Shown here: positions 8,035 to 16,919 of the stretch, one piece after another
How the letters are laid out: every line of letters begins with the position of its first letter
How positions within the stretch are numbered: position 1 is the first letter of the stretch
Position numbers and translations under genes: made by a program
DNA from: Aeromonas diversa CDC 2478-85
GTDB taxonomy: Bacteria; Pseudomonadota; Gammaproteobacteria; Enterobacterales; Aeromonadaceae
Length of the DNA: 64,000 nucleotides
NCBI RefSeq assembly: GCF_000819805.1
Contig: NZ_CDCE01000029.1
Coordinates: 250,833-314,832, forward strand
Direction: 5' to 3'
Notes under the pieces: model-generated
What the model was told of the DNA's origin: nothing
Databases searched by the model: none
What the model saw: the letters and a program-made list of their open reading frames with translations, nothing else

Positions 8035-9186
8035 TCAGGCGACGGCCGTCAGCCGCTGCTCTTGCTGGCTCGAGTCGATCACCAGGATGTCGGCCTTGGG
8101 GAAGAAGTTGAAGGTGGAGGCGGAGGCCCAGGTGTAGGCGCCCATGACGCGGCCCACCACCAGATCGCCGATCTCCAGCTCGGGCAGTGCGATGTCGTCA
8201 CGTATCACGTCCACGCTGTCACAGGTGGGGCCGGCCAGCACGCTGCGGTGAGCCTCGCCGTTGGCGTAGGGCACGCTCACCGGGTAGGTGACGTGATCGT
8301 ACATCTGGCCGTTATAGCTGCCGTAGAGGCCATCATCCAGGTAATACCAGATCTTGTCGCCGCGATGGGCCTTGCCCATGACGCTGGCCACCGAGGTCAT
8401 GGCCGGTGCCGAGATGAAGCGGCCCGGCTCTGCGATCTTCTGCACGGTGGCGGGGAGATCGGCCAGGGCCTCGCGAATTGGGGCGCAGAAGCTGGCGATA
8501 TCGACGTCGCCCCCCTCATAGTCGACCGGGAAACCGCCGCCGATATCCAGCACCCAGGGTTTCAGACCGAGATCCCAGGCCTGCTCCAGGATGGCGCGGC
8601 AGGCGTCGATGGCTTGCACGTGGCGTTTGGGGTTGGGCACCTGGGAGCCGACGTGGAACGATAGCCCCATCACCTTGAGCCCCTTGGCCTGGGCCAGCTG
8701 CATCAGCGGCAGGGCCTGCTCCGGGGTGCAGCCGAACTTCTTGGAGAGATCCACCTTGGTCTCTGGATTGGGGAAGCTCACCCGCAGCAGCAGTTTCACC
8801 TCGTCCTTATAGGGGAGGAATTTGTCGAGTTCCCAGGGGTTGTCATAGACAAACACGGTGCAGCCGTACTCCAGGGCGTGGCGGATGTCGCCGTCACGCT
8901 TGATGGGGTGGGTATGGATGCAGCGCCCGGGACGCACCCCCTGGCTCTTGACCAGATCCACTTCGCCATTGGTCGCGAGATCGAAACAGGCTCCCTCTTC
9001 CTTGAGCACCTCGACCAGTGCCGGGTGGGGCAGGGGCTTGAGAGCATAATGGAGACGGACATCGGGGAGGGCGGCGGCCAGAGCCCGGTATTGCTTGCGG
9101 ACGGCGGCCTTATCGAGGAGCAGCAGGGGAGAGCCGTGTTGTTCAACCAGTTGGCGGTAATCCAGAGCCTGAGAGGTCTCGTTCAT
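8035..9186 (-). CDS. Type III PLP-dependent lysine/ornithine decarboxylase
   Basis: 383 residues in the alanine-racemase-like fold III family. The PLP lysine is in YALKP (Lys50). HVGSQ and the GGGFP phosphate-binding loop follow, EPGR is at about 253-256, and Cys322 of GPTCDSVD is the second active-site residue. Length and motifs fit the short bacterial/eukaryote-like ornithine/lysine decarboxylases, which make putrescine or cadaverine. Choosing ornithine or lysine as the main substrate is not possible from sequence alone. It reads away from the glycine riboswitch across a shared 620-base intergenic region. Confidence 0.87.
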   Translation of the reverse strand: MNETSQALDYRQLVEQHGSPLLLLDKAAVRKQYRALAAALPDVRLHYALKPLPHPALVEVLKEEGACFDLATNGEVDLVKSQGVRPGRCIHTHPIKRDGDIRHALEYGCTVFVYDNPWELDKFLPYKDEVKLLLRVSFPNPETKVDLSKKFGCTPEQALPLMQLAQAKGLKVMGLSFHVGSQVPNPKRHVQAIDACRAILEQAWDLGLKPWVLDIGGGFPVDYEGGDVDIASFCAPIREALADLPATVQKIAEPGRFISAPAMTSVASVMGKAHRGDKIWYYLDDGLYGSYNGQMYDHVTYPVSVPYANGEAHRSVLAGPTCDSVDVIRDDIALPELEIGDLVVGRVMGAYTWASASTFNFFPKADILVIDSSQQEQRLTAVA

Positions 9187-9307
9187 CGTCGTATTATCAT
9201 CCTTAGGGGGCAGGAGCCCAGTCCAGTCACAGTGAACCGGCGGCGGCCGGCTCAGGCGCGAACCAAACAGCTTGTGATGCTTGGTTATGCGCGTGATTAT
9301 GGGCTTA

Positions 9308-9323
9308 TTGCATTTTTGTGCAA
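9308..9323. promoter_or_regulatory. Inverted repeat TTGCA-N6-TGCAA, possible operator
   Basis: A short dyad 120 bases upstream of the decarboxylase start and 200 bases before the riboswitch. A transcription factor half-site pair is possible, but I cannot name the factor. The rest of 9187-9520 shows nothing else I can support beyond the divergent promoters it must contain. Confidence 0.25.
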
Positions 9324-9520
9324 CATGGGTGGGTGGTTATATTGTTGAGATTTTCTGATTGAGACGACAGAGGAAACTGCATGGTTTTTGCTGAACAAGT
9401 CGTTTGTTTGCGGGTTGTTAAAAGAGGTTAATGAGACGAAAAAGCCGAGATGAGTGGGAGACAGCTCACAATTTTTTGATTAACATGCCCCGGCCTAATC
9501 CAAAATTAGTTCGGATGAAG

Positions 9521-9698
9521 GTGGCAGGAGAGCGATGGGTAACCATCCACCGAAGAAGTAAATCTTTCAGGTACCGGGTAACCGGTGTGGACTGCCACTG
9601 GACGATACTCTGGAGAGACCCGTTGAATCGGGCGCCGAAGGAGCAAGGCTGCCGACCCGTGCGGCAGCCGGAAACTCTCAGGCAAAAGGACAGAGGGG
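9521..9698 (+). ncRNA. Tandem glycine riboswitch (two gcvT-type aptamers)
   Basis: Aptamer I spans about 9521-9598, closed by GTGGCAG/CTGCCAC, with core GGAGAGC...CACCGAAGAAGTAAATCTTTCAGGT. Aptamer II spans about 9608-9695, closed by CTCTG/CAGAG, with GGAGAGAC, CGCCGAAGGAGCAA, an extra GGCTGCCG/CGGCAGCC stem and CTCTCAGGCAAAAGGAC. They are joined by a nine-base linker, the classic cooperative arrangement. It sits upstream of an AGCS sodium:alanine/glycine symporter, matching a known Vibrio context. The expression platform is annotated separately. Confidence 0.95.
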
Positions 9699-9774
9699 AT
9701 GGGATGGTTGTACCCGGGCTCGCGCCCTTTACATCGCCTCTGCGATCGTGTTGCTATTGGGAAGATCATCCTTC

Positions 9775-9803
9775 TCCTCCTTAATTTTTCTGTTTAAGGA
9801 GGA
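9775..9803 (+). promoter_or_regulatory. Shine-Dalgarno-sequestering hairpin of the glycine riboswitch
   Basis: TCCTCCTTAA (9775-9784) pairs perfectly with TTAAGGAGGA (9794-9803), which is the ribosome-binding site three bases ahead of the symporter ATG at 9807. No T tract follows, so the switch probably works on translation rather than termination. Whether glycine opens or closes the stem is not evident from sequence. Confidence 0.75.
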
Positions 9804-9806
9804 TGC

Positions 9807-11183
9807 ATGTCATCAATTCAAGTGGCCTTACAGGCTATCGATAGTTTCGTTTGGGGTCCGCCCCTGCTCATTCTGCTGGTCGGTACCGGCGTCTACCTCA
9901 CCGTCCGTCTCGGGCTGTTACAGGTCTTGCGGCTGCCGCTCGCCCTGCGTCTGGTGTTTGGCCGCGATCAGGGACAGGGGAAGGCGGGGGATGTGTCGAG
10001 CTTTGCGGCGCTGTGCACCGCGCTCTCTGCCACCATAGGCACCGGCAACATAGTCGGGGTCGCCACCGCGATTAAGCTGGGTGGACCCGGAGCCCTGTTC
10101 TGGATGTGGATGGCCGCCTTCTTCGGCATGGCCACCAAGTACGCCGAATGCCTGCTGGCCGTCAAATACCGGGTGACCGATGCCAACGGTCAGATGGCCG
10201 GCGGTCCCATGTATTACCTCGAGCGTGGCCTCGGCTCCAGGCCGCTGGCCAAGCTGTTCGCCCTGTTTGGTATCGGCGTGGCCTTCTTTGGTATCGGCAC
10301 CTTCCCCCAGGTCAATGCCATCAGCGACGCCATGACCCTGTCGTTCTCGGTGCCGCGCGAGGTGACCGCTGTGGTGCTGACCCTGATCGTCGGTCTGGTG
10401 ACCCTCGGCGGGATCCAGTCGATCTCCAGCGTCTCGAGCAAGGTGGTGCCCTTCATGGCCCTCTTCTATATCGTCTCCTGCCTCGGGGTGCTGGTGGCCA
10501 ACGCCTCGGCCCTGCCGGATGCGGTCGCCCTGGTGTTGAGCTCGGCCTTCACCGGCCAGGCGGCCACCGGTGGCTTCGTCGGCGCGGGCGTGCTGCTGGC
10601 GATCCAGTCCGGGGTGGCGCGCGGGGTCTTCTCCAACGAGTCGGGCCTCGGCTCGGCCCCGATTGCGGCGGCGGCGGCCAAGACCGACTCCTGCGTCGAG
10701 CAGGGGCTGGTCTCCATGACCGGCACCTTCTTCGACACCATCATCATCTGCACCATGACCGGCCTCACCCTGGTGGTGACCGGGGTGTGGAGCGGCGATC
10801 TGAGTGGCGCGGCCATGACCAGCGCGGCGTTTGCCCAGGGGCTCAATCCCCATGTCGGTCAGTACCTGGTGAGCATCGGCCTGCTGTTCTTTGCCTTCAC
10901 GACCATCCTCGGCTGGAACTACTACGGTGAGCGCTGCACCGAGTACCTGTTCGGCGTCCGCGCCATCAAGCCCTATCGCCTCATCTATCTGGCGCTGGTG
11001 GCGTGTGGGGCCTTCCTGCACCTGGACATGATCTGGCTGCTGGCAGACATCGTCAACGGCCTGATGGCGGTACCCAACCTCATCGGCCTCATCGGGTTGC
11101 GCCACGTGGTCGTGGCCGAGACCCGGGCCTTCTTTGCTCGCAACGAGGACACTGAGCCCGAAGGTGAGACTCAAACGGCCTAA
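9807..11183 (+). CDS. Sodium:alanine/glycine symporter (AGCS family)
   Basis: 458 residues with about ten membrane segments. AGCS signatures are visible: GTGNIVGVATAIKLGGPGALFWMW (split here as GTGNIVGV and GGPGALFW), the ATKYAECLLAVKYR segment, GGPMYYLERG and NESGLGSAPIAAAAA. It imports glycine or alanine with sodium across the inner membrane. The upstream tandem glycine riboswitch implies that glycine is the sensed and probably transported ligand. The start has a strong AAGGAGGA ribosome site that is buried in the riboswitch hairpin. Confidence 0.93.
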   Translation: MSSIQVALQAIDSFVWGPPLLILLVGTGVYLTVRLGLLQVLRLPLALRLVFGRDQGQGKAGDVSSFAALCTALSATIGTGNIVGVATAIKLGGPGALFWMWMAAFFGMATKYAECLLAVKYRVTDANGQMAGGPMYYLERGLGSRPLAKLFALFGIGVAFFGIGTFPQVNAISDAMTLSFSVPREVTAVVLTLIVGLVTLGGIQSISSVSSKVVPFMALFYIVSCLGVLVANASALPDAVALVLSSAFTGQAATGGFVGAGVLLAIQSGVARGVFSNESGLGSAPIAAAAAKTDSCVEQGLVSMTGTFFDTIIICTMTGLTLVVTGVWSGDLSGAAMTSAAFAQGLNPHVGQYLVSIGLLFFAFTTILGWNYYGERCTEYLFGVRAIKPYRLIYLALVACGAFLHLDMIWLLADIVNGLMAVPNLIGLIGLRHVVVAETRAFFARNEDTEPEGETQTA

Positions 11184-11191
11184 GTGCTACG

Positions 11192-11220
11192 GCGGGCCCG
11201 GCCCAGGCCGGGCTCGCTTC
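11192..11220 (+). terminator. Likely terminator after the AGCS gene
   Basis: GCGGGCCCGGCC-ca-GGCCGGGCTCGC stem with one mismatch followed by TTC, just after the symporter stop. The stem is strong but the T tract is short. Confidence 0.55.
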
Positions 11221-11367
11221 ATGACCTGACTCTCGGTTTATTGACTCCCTGCATGATAATCTGGCCTGACCGGATTAAAATGACCCCTTACAAAGAGTGG
11301 GGTGAGGATAGTTGTGCTGAGGATGTCCGAGATATGGAGTGCCAAGAACCACTCCGAAGACTTCACC

Positions 11368-12432
11368 ATGACGCGTATCGAGTTCATGACGGTGCGCTTT
11401 CGTTGGCTGGTTTGTCTGTTAATGGTCGGGTTACCGGCCTGGTCGATCGTGGACTGGCTGACCCTCAGCGCCGAGCAGTACGCCATCTTGCTCAAGATCA
11501 GAATGACCACCTTTCTGGCGCTCTCTCCCCTGATCCCGTTCTCGTTTTTTATTAACTACCGCCTGGCCCGAATGCGGGTCGCGCTCGGCTATCTGATGGG
11601 GGTGATCCTCACCTTCGCCCTGGCTTGCATGGCCGAGTTGGGTCAGGTCGAGGGGCTGCAGATGGGCTATACCGTCTTCCCCTATCTGATGATCAGCCTG
11701 TTTGCCGTCTTTCCCATCCCTCTGGTGATCGGTTTCGCCGTCGCACTGCTTATCTTCTGCGTGCTGCTACTGGGGCGCAGCATACTGCTGAGTCAGCCAA
11801 TCTTCGGCATGGATACCTTCAACCAGCTGTGGATCCTGCTGCTCTTCACCTTCACCTCTGCCTGGGTCCAGGCGGGTCAGCTCAACATGTTGCTGCGCCT
11901 CTATCGTGAGTCCACCACAGACGAGCTGACCGGCATGATGAATCGTCGCCTGTTGATGAAACAACTGGAGCAGGCCAGGGCGGCGCTGATGGGGCGGGAT
12001 CGCCCGTTTGCCGTGCTGCTGCTCGATCTCGACCGCTTCAAACGGATCAACGATAACTACGGCCATCTGGCGGGGGATGCGGTACTGCACACGGTAGCCA
12101 CGACGCTGGGAGAGCAGCTCGAGAAGCACCATGTGCTCGGCCGCTACGGCGGAGAGGAGTTTGCCATCTTGCTGCCACGCTGTGCCACGCTGGAGCAGGC
12201 ACGGCAGATAGCCGAGCGCCTGCGTCTGTCTATCGAGGCGCGGGCGGTCAAGAGTCCGGCGTCCGAAGAGCTGATCGAGGTCACGGTGAGCATAGGCGTG
12301 GCGCTGGCCAGACGTGGGGAAGGGGTGCAGAGCCTCTTGAATCGGGCGGACGAGTGCCTCTATCAAGCGAAAATCAACGGGCGCAACTGTGTGGTGGTGG
12401 CACCGCCATCGACGCAGGCGATGGCGGGCTGA
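11368..12432 (+). CDS. Membrane-bound diguanylate cyclase (GGDEF)
   Basis: 354 residues. About six hydrophobic segments fill the first 180 residues and likely form an integral membrane sensor. A GGDEF domain follows, with LLLDLDRFKRINDNYGH and the active-site RYGGEEF. The GGEEF signature and metal-binding aspartates are intact, so c-di-GMP synthesis is expected. The inhibitory I-site RxxD is absent: its place is taken by EKHH. Start choice is uncertain; 11368 precedes the first membrane segment most closely, and in-frame codons at 11302 and 11323 exist. Confidence 0.87.
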   Translation: MTRIEFMTVRFRWLVCLLMVGLPAWSIVDWLTLSAEQYAILLKIRMTTFLALSPLIPFSFFINYRLARMRVALGYLMGVILTFALACMAELGQVEGLQMGYTVFPYLMISLFAVFPIPLVIGFAVALLIFCVLLLGRSILLSQPIFGMDTFNQLWILLLFTFTSAWVQAGQLNMLLRLYRESTTDELTGMMNRRLLMKQLEQARAALMGRDRPFAVLLLDLDRFKRINDNYGHLAGDAVLHTVATTLGEQLEKHHVLGRYGGEEFAILLPRCATLEQARQIAERLRLSIEARAVKSPASEELIEVTVSIGVALARRGEGVQSLLNRADECLYQAKINGRNCVVVAPPSTQAMAG

Positions 12433-12435
12433 GGA

Positions 12436-12684
12436 TCAGACTAGGCGATACTTGTCCGAGAGCTGGTGAGCCAGCAACTTGAACATGTTGAACACGGCCA
12501 TGGTCTTGGGGGTCGGCGTGCCATCTTCGGCGAGGAAATACTCCCCCTTGAACACCAGAACGTCGCCGCGCTGCTCGACGGCGTCTGCCTGCATGCCGTG
12601 AATGAAATCTTCGTGCTCTCGGATCATCTTGTTCGCCATCGCGAGCAGCTCGGTCTGATCGATGAGGATACGCTCTGTCTGCAT
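12436..12684 (-). CDS. yciN: YciN family small protein (DUF2498)
   Basis: 82 residues closely following E. coli YciN: ANKMIREHEDFIHGM, GDVLVFKGEYFLAEDG.PT.K and AVFNMFKLLAHQLSDKYRLV. Function is unknown in the family. It has no signal or membrane segment. AAGGAGA lies upstream of its ATG. It converges with the diguanylate cyclase gene with three bases between stops, and the MATE gene upstream reads in the same direction. Confidence 0.88.
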   Translation of the reverse strand: MQTERILIDQTELLAMANKMIREHEDFIHGMQADAVEQRGDVLVFKGEYFLAEDGTPTPKTMAVFNMFKLLAHQLSDKYRLV

Positions 12685-12750
12685 GGTGATCTCCTTGGGT
12701 GGATAGACCCGCCTATCATACCTCAGCCGCTCGGGTTATTGTGACCCCGA

Positions 12751-14127
12751 TCACTCCATAACCAGGTTGCGTAGCCAGCGGCGGCGACCGATCCTGTGCC
12801 AGACCAGCAGAGACTTGGACACCTCTTCCAGCAGCACCAGGGCGACGACCACCGGGAGTGCCCAACCGAGCCAGACGGCCATCGCCGCAAGGGGGAGCCC
12901 GATGCACCACATGCCGACGATGTCGATCAGGATGGTGTAGTTCACATCGCCCCCCGAGCGCAGCACCCCGACGATCCCCACCATGTTGAACACCTTGACC
13001 AGCATGCCGAGGCAGACGATGGCCAGCACCTGGCTCGCCATGGTATCGAGCCCCGCCGGCAGGTTGCCGACGGCCGAGAGCAGGGGTGCTTGCAGGGCCC
13101 AGACCAGGGCCCCGGTCAACATGGCACCGACAGGTGCGAGCAGCAACAGCAAGCGGGACTCCATCCAGGCACTCTCATACTCCTCGGCACCGAGCCGGTG
13201 GCCGAGCAGGGTGGCGCAGGCCACGGCCAGACCGAAGAAGAGGGAGATGAGGATCCCCTCCAGGGCGCCCAGGGTGGTCATGATGGCGAGCTCATCGACC
13301 CCGAGGCGGGCATAGAGGAAGCCGTAGAGCATCATGCCAAAGGCCCAGATCCCGTCGTGCAATAGCAGCGGCAGGGCGATGAGGCCAAAACGCACGCCCT
13401 CTTTGCGAGTGAGGGCCTGGCGCCAGTCGGCAGCCGCGGGCAGCAGGCGGCGCTGGTAGCGTGACACATAGGCCAGCAACAGCAGGGTCTGCAGGATGCG
13501 TGACAGGGTCGTGCCCCAGGCCGAGCCGGCCACCCCCATGGCCTCGAATCCGCCATGGCCGAAGATCAGGAGGTAGTTCAGCACCACGTTGGCCAGGATC
13601 GCGACCAGACCGATCCGGGTGGGGGCGGCCGCCTGACCCACGGCTCGCATGGCCGACTCCAGGGGAACCACGATCGCGGTACAGAGTACCGAGCCACCGG
13701 TGATGAGCAGATACTCCACCGCCAGCGGGGTGAGGGTGGCGTCGGTGGTGGCTTGTGCGATCACCGACTCGGGGGCGAGCAGGTAGAGCAGGGCGAAGGG
13801 GGTCGTCACCAGCAGAGAGCCTAACAGGGCCAGCGCCAGAGAGCGGCGTACCCCGGCCAGTTCGCCCCGGCCGAAGTATTGAGCCGCCAGTACCGACACC
13901 CCGCCGCACAAACCGGCGATCACCAGCAGGTTGAAGAAAAAGACCCGGTTGCCAAGACCCACCGCCGCCACCTCCGTGGTGCCGAGCTCGCTGACCATCA
14001 TGATGTCGATGAGCCCCAGCAGGGAGAACATCATGGATTGCAGCGACACCGGTAGCGCCAGTTGCCACAGGCGACGCATGAAGTGGCGGTCGGTGGTTTG
14101 TTTTAAAATTGCTTGCCAATGAGTCAT
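12751..14127 (-). CDS. MATE family multidrug/sodium antiporter
   Basis: 458 residues with twelve predicted membrane segments in two MATE repeats. Each repeat opens with the family pattern (LALPVSLQSMMFSLLGLID.MMVSELGT; GLIALPLLLHDGIWAFGMMLYGFL). It exports cationic drugs or metabolites in exchange for Na+ or H+. The ATG at 14127 is used; a TTG three codons upstream is also possible, and neither has a strong ribosome site. It is divergent from the AraC-type regulator gene, whose product may control it (inference from position only). Confidence 0.88.
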   Translation of the reverse strand: MTHWQAILKQTTDRHFMRRLWQLALPVSLQSMMFSLLGLIDIMMVSELGTTEVAAVGLGNRVFFFNLLVIAGLCGGVSVLAAQYFGRGELAGVRRSLALALLGSLLVTTPFALLYLLAPESVIAQATTDATLTPLAVEYLLITGGSVLCTAIVVPLESAMRAVGQAAAPTRIGLVAILANVVLNYLLIFGHGGFEAMGVAGSAWGTTLSRILQTLLLLAYVSRYQRRLLPAAADWRQALTRKEGVRFGLIALPLLLHDGIWAFGMMLYGFLYARLGVDELAIMTTLGALEGILISLFFGLAVACATLLGHRLGAEEYESAWMESRLLLLLAPVGAMLTGALVWALQAPLLSAVGNLPAGLDTMASQVLAIVCLGMLVKVFNMVGIVGVLRSGGDVNYTILIDIVGMWCIGLPLAAMAVWLGWALPVVVALVLLEEVSKSLLVWHRIGRRRWLRNLVME

Positions 14128-14254
14128 TAAGAACAACCGGATCGAAGAAAGTCATTTTCAGTGCTTACATAGTAAGGTGGTGTCTGCTCGGGGGCGCTGT
14201 GGCAGACTATCGAGTTGTTTGTTCAAAACTAGCATTGTGAGCGAGGGGGCCAGG

Positions 14255-15112
14255 ATGTTTCCACAGGAGTGTCTCGACATAGCTCCGACCTGTGTCGAGC
14301 AGATGGCGGGGCGTGAAGGGTATCCCTTGCTGGGGGAGGCGGGGGTGTTTCTGACCGGGCTGTCCGAGCTTCGGGATCACTACCTCATCCGCCGTAATCG
14401 ACCCGATTTTCACATCCTGCTGATGAGCCATGACGAGGGGGGGGCCCTGCTGCTACCCCAGGGCGCCGTGCCCATTCCCGCCGGCAGCATGGTGTTCTTA
14501 CCGGCCCGGCTACCCGGTGGGTTGGCCCTGACCGATACCCGTTGGCAGACCAGCTGGGTGCTGCTCGACGATGTGCCCCGCTGGCATCATCTGCACCGGC
14601 TCGGGCATCTGGTGCGCCACAGCGATCAGGTCGAGACACTTCATCATCTCCTCTCCCTGCTGCATGGGGAGAGACCCGACTCCCCGCTGTTGCCAGACTT
14701 GCTCACCTTGCTGCTGAACGTCATCGAGCGTGCCCTCAAGGAGGAGGGGAAAGAGGCGCCCGAACGCCGCTTGCAGCATCTCTTTCGTGTGGTGGAGGGG
14801 CGCCTGGCCGAGCCCTGGAGTGTGCGTTCCCTGGCGGCGCTGCATCCCTGCTCTGTGCCTCATCTGCATCGCCTCTGCCAGCAGTGGCTCGGGTGTGGTC
14901 CCATGGCCCATCTCACCCGGCTGCGGATGGAGAAGGCCAAGCAGTGGCTGCTCTACACCGACTGGTCCTTAAGCGAACTGGCGGCCCGGGTCGGATACAG
15001 CGATGGGGCCAATTTTGCCAACCGCTTTCGCCGTCATACGGGTGTGACGCCGGGCGAGTTTCGCCGCAGTGGTCGCCTCCCGGTCTGCAAACCCTTTGAA
15101 ATTGAGGAGTGA
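14255..15112 (+). CDS. AraC family transcriptional regulator
   Basis: 285 residues. A cupin-like sensor region (about 1-160, with [17 protein letters not shown]) is followed by a two-helix-turn-helix AraC DNA-binding domain in the last 100 residues: [26 protein letters not shown] and [39 protein letters not shown] lies ten bases upstream of the chosen ATG. It is divergent from the MATE gene and just upstream of maeA; either could be a target. Confidence 0.88.
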   Translation: MFPQECLDIAPTCVEQMAGREGYPLLGEAGVFLTGLSELRDHYLIRRNRPDFHILLMSHDEGGALLLPQGAVPIPAGSMVFLPARLPGGLALTDTRWQTSWVLLDDVPRWHHLHRLGHLVRHSDQVETLHHLLSLLHGERPDSPLLPDLLTLLLNVIERALKEEGKEAPERRLQHLFRVVEGRLAEPWSVRSLAALHPCSVPHLHRLCQQWLGCGPMAHLTRLRMEKAKQWLLYTDWSLSELAARVGYSDGANFANRFRRHTGVTPGEFRRSGRLPVCKPFEIEE

Positions 15113-15153
15113 AATCCCTAGGATCGGCGGGCAACCACAGCAAGGTGAACACC

Positions 15154-16848
15154 ATGTTTGAAGATAATAATCAAAAACGTCCCCTCTATATTCCCTACGC
15201 CGGACCGGCGCTGCTCGAAACCCCCCTGCTCAACAAGGGCAGTGCCTTCACCGCAGAGGAGCGTGCCTCCTTCAACCTCGAGGGGCTGCTGCCCAACAAC
15301 ATCGAGACCATAGAGGAGCAGACCGAACGCGCCTATCGCCAGTATCAGGCGTTTGGCAACGACATGGACCGTCATATCTATCTGCGCAACATTCAGGACA
15401 CCAACGAAACCCTCTTCTACCGCCTGCTGCAAAACCACCTCAAGGAGATGATGCCCATCATCTACACCCCGACCGTGGGTCAGGCGTGCCAGGAGTTCTC
15501 CAACATCTATCGCCGCGCCCGTGGCCTGTTTATCTCCTACCCGGACCGGGATCGCATCGACGACATGCTGCAAAACGCCACCAAGCAGAACGTCAAGGTG
15601 ATCGTGGTGACCGACGGGGAGCGGATCCTGGGTCTGGGGGATCAGGGGATCGGCGGCATGGGCATCCCCATCGGCAAGCTCTCCCTCTACACCGCCTGTG
15701 GCGGCATCTCGCCGGCGTACTGCCTGCCGGTGGTGCTGGACGTGGGCACCAACAACCAGCAGCTGCTCAGCGATCCTTTCTACATGGGCTGGCGCAACCC
15801 GCGTATCACGGGGGAAGAGTACGCCGAGTTCGTCGACGCCTTCATCCAGGCGGTCAAGCGCCGCTGGCCGGACGTGCTGTTGCAGTTCGAAGACTTTGCG
15901 CAAGGCAACGCCATGCCGCTGCTCAACCGCTACAAGGACGAGCTGTGCTGCTTCAACGATGACATCCAGGGCACCGCCGCCGTGACCCTCGGTAGCCTCA
16001 TCGCCGCCTGCAAGGCCTCCGGTGCCAAGCTCTCCGAGAAGCGGGTTGCCTTCCTCGGCGCCGGCAGCGCCGGCTGTGGCATCGCCGAGCAGATCGTGGC
16101 CCAGATGAAGGCCGAGGGGCTGACCGACGCCCAGGCGCGCTCCCGTGTCTTCATGGTGGACCGCTTCGGCCTCATCACCGACAAGATCCCGAACCAGCTG
16201 GAGTTCCAGCGCCGCCTCTCCCAGCCGCTGGAGCGGGTGGCCGACTGGCCGGTGGGGGATAACATCTCCCTGCTCGAGGTGATGGAGCACGGTCACCCGG
16301 ATATCCTCATCGGGGTGTCGGGGCAACCGGGGCTGTTCACCGAGGAGGTGATCCGCACCATGCACAAGCATTGCGCGCGCCCCATCGTGTTCCCCCTCTC
16401 CAACCCCACCTCCCGGGTCGAGGCGACCCCGGCCGATATCTTGCGCTGGACCGACGGCCAGGCCCTGGTGGCCACCGGCAGCCCGTTCGCACCGGTCGAG
16501 GTGAAGGGCAAGCTCTACCCCATCGCTCAGTGCAACAACTCCTACATCTTCCCGGGGATCGGGTTGGGTGTGCTGGCAAGCGGCGCCAAACGCGTGACCG
16601 ACGCCATGCTGATGTCGGCCAGCCGTGCCCTGGCCGAGTGCTCACCGCTCGCCAAGGGCACCGGCGAATCCCTGTTGCCGGATCTGGCGGATATTCAGCA
16701 GGTCTCTCACCATATCGCCAAGATGGTCGCCAAGACCGCCATGCTGCAAGGCAAGGCGGTGCAGACGCCCGACGAGGTGATCGACAAGGCGATCGAGGCC
16801 AACTTCTGGCGCCCCGAGTATCGCCGTTATCGCCGCACCTCCTTCTAA
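15154..16848 (+). CDS. maeA: NAD-dependent malic enzyme MaeA (SfcA)
   Basis: 564 residues matching E. coli MaeA nearly end to end. It oxidatively decarboxylates malate to pyruvate with NAD+. Visible motifs are [34 protein letters not shown] with the catalytic tyrosine, [19 protein letters not shown] with the catalytic lysine, the metal-binding FEDFAQ...[12 protein letters not shown], and the dinucleotide loop [13 protein letters not shown]. The ATG at 15154 follows AAGGTG; a codon at 15109 would add 15 unconserved residues. A strong terminator follows. Confidence 0.95.
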   Translation: MFEDNNQKRPLYIPYAGPALLETPLLNKGSAFTAEERASFNLEGLLPNNIETIEEQTERAYRQYQAFGNDMDRHIYLRNIQDTNETLFYRLLQNHLKEMMPIIYTPTVGQACQEFSNIYRRARGLFISYPDRDRIDDMLQNATKQNVKVIVVTDGERILGLGDQGIGGMGIPIGKLSLYTACGGISPAYCLPVVLDVGTNNQQLLSDPFYMGWRNPRITGEEYAEFVDAFIQAVKRRWPDVLLQFEDFAQGNAMPLLNRYKDELCCFNDDIQGTAAVTLGSLIAACKASGAKLSEKRVAFLGAGSAGCGIAEQIVAQMKAEGLTDAQARSRVFMVDRFGLITDKIPNQLEFQRRLSQPLERVADWPVGDNISLLEVMEHGHPDILIGVSGQPGLFTEEVIRTMHKHCARPIVFPLSNPTSRVEATPADILRWTDGQALVATGSPFAPVEVKGKLYPIAQCNNSYIFPGIGLGVLASGAKRVTDAMLMSASRALAECSPLAKGTGESLLPDLADIQQVSHHIAKMVAKTAMLQGKAVQTPDEVIDKAIEANFWRPEYRRYRRTSF

Positions 16849-16861
16849 GGGTGGCATAAAG

Positions 16862-16896
16862 AAAAAACCGAAACCCATCAGGGTTTCGGTTTTTTT
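16862..16896. terminator. Bidirectional terminator between maeA and the ATP-grasp gene
   Basis: AAAAAACCGAAACCC-atca-GGGTTTCGGTTTTTT is symmetric, with A/T tracts on both sides, between converging genes. Confidence 0.93.
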
Positions 16897-16919
16897 ATGG
16901 GCGGCAGTCTGCGGCGGGA

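Noticed and set aside
9431-9784. 117-residue plus-strand reading frame upstream of the AGCS gene
   Set aside because: It lies on the tandem glycine riboswitch and its expression platform; base conservation there is explained by RNA structure, and the peptide has no family features.
9918-11174. 418-residue frame antisense to the AGCS symporter
   Set aside because: His/Gly/Asp-rich shadow composition; the membrane protein on the other strand is certain.
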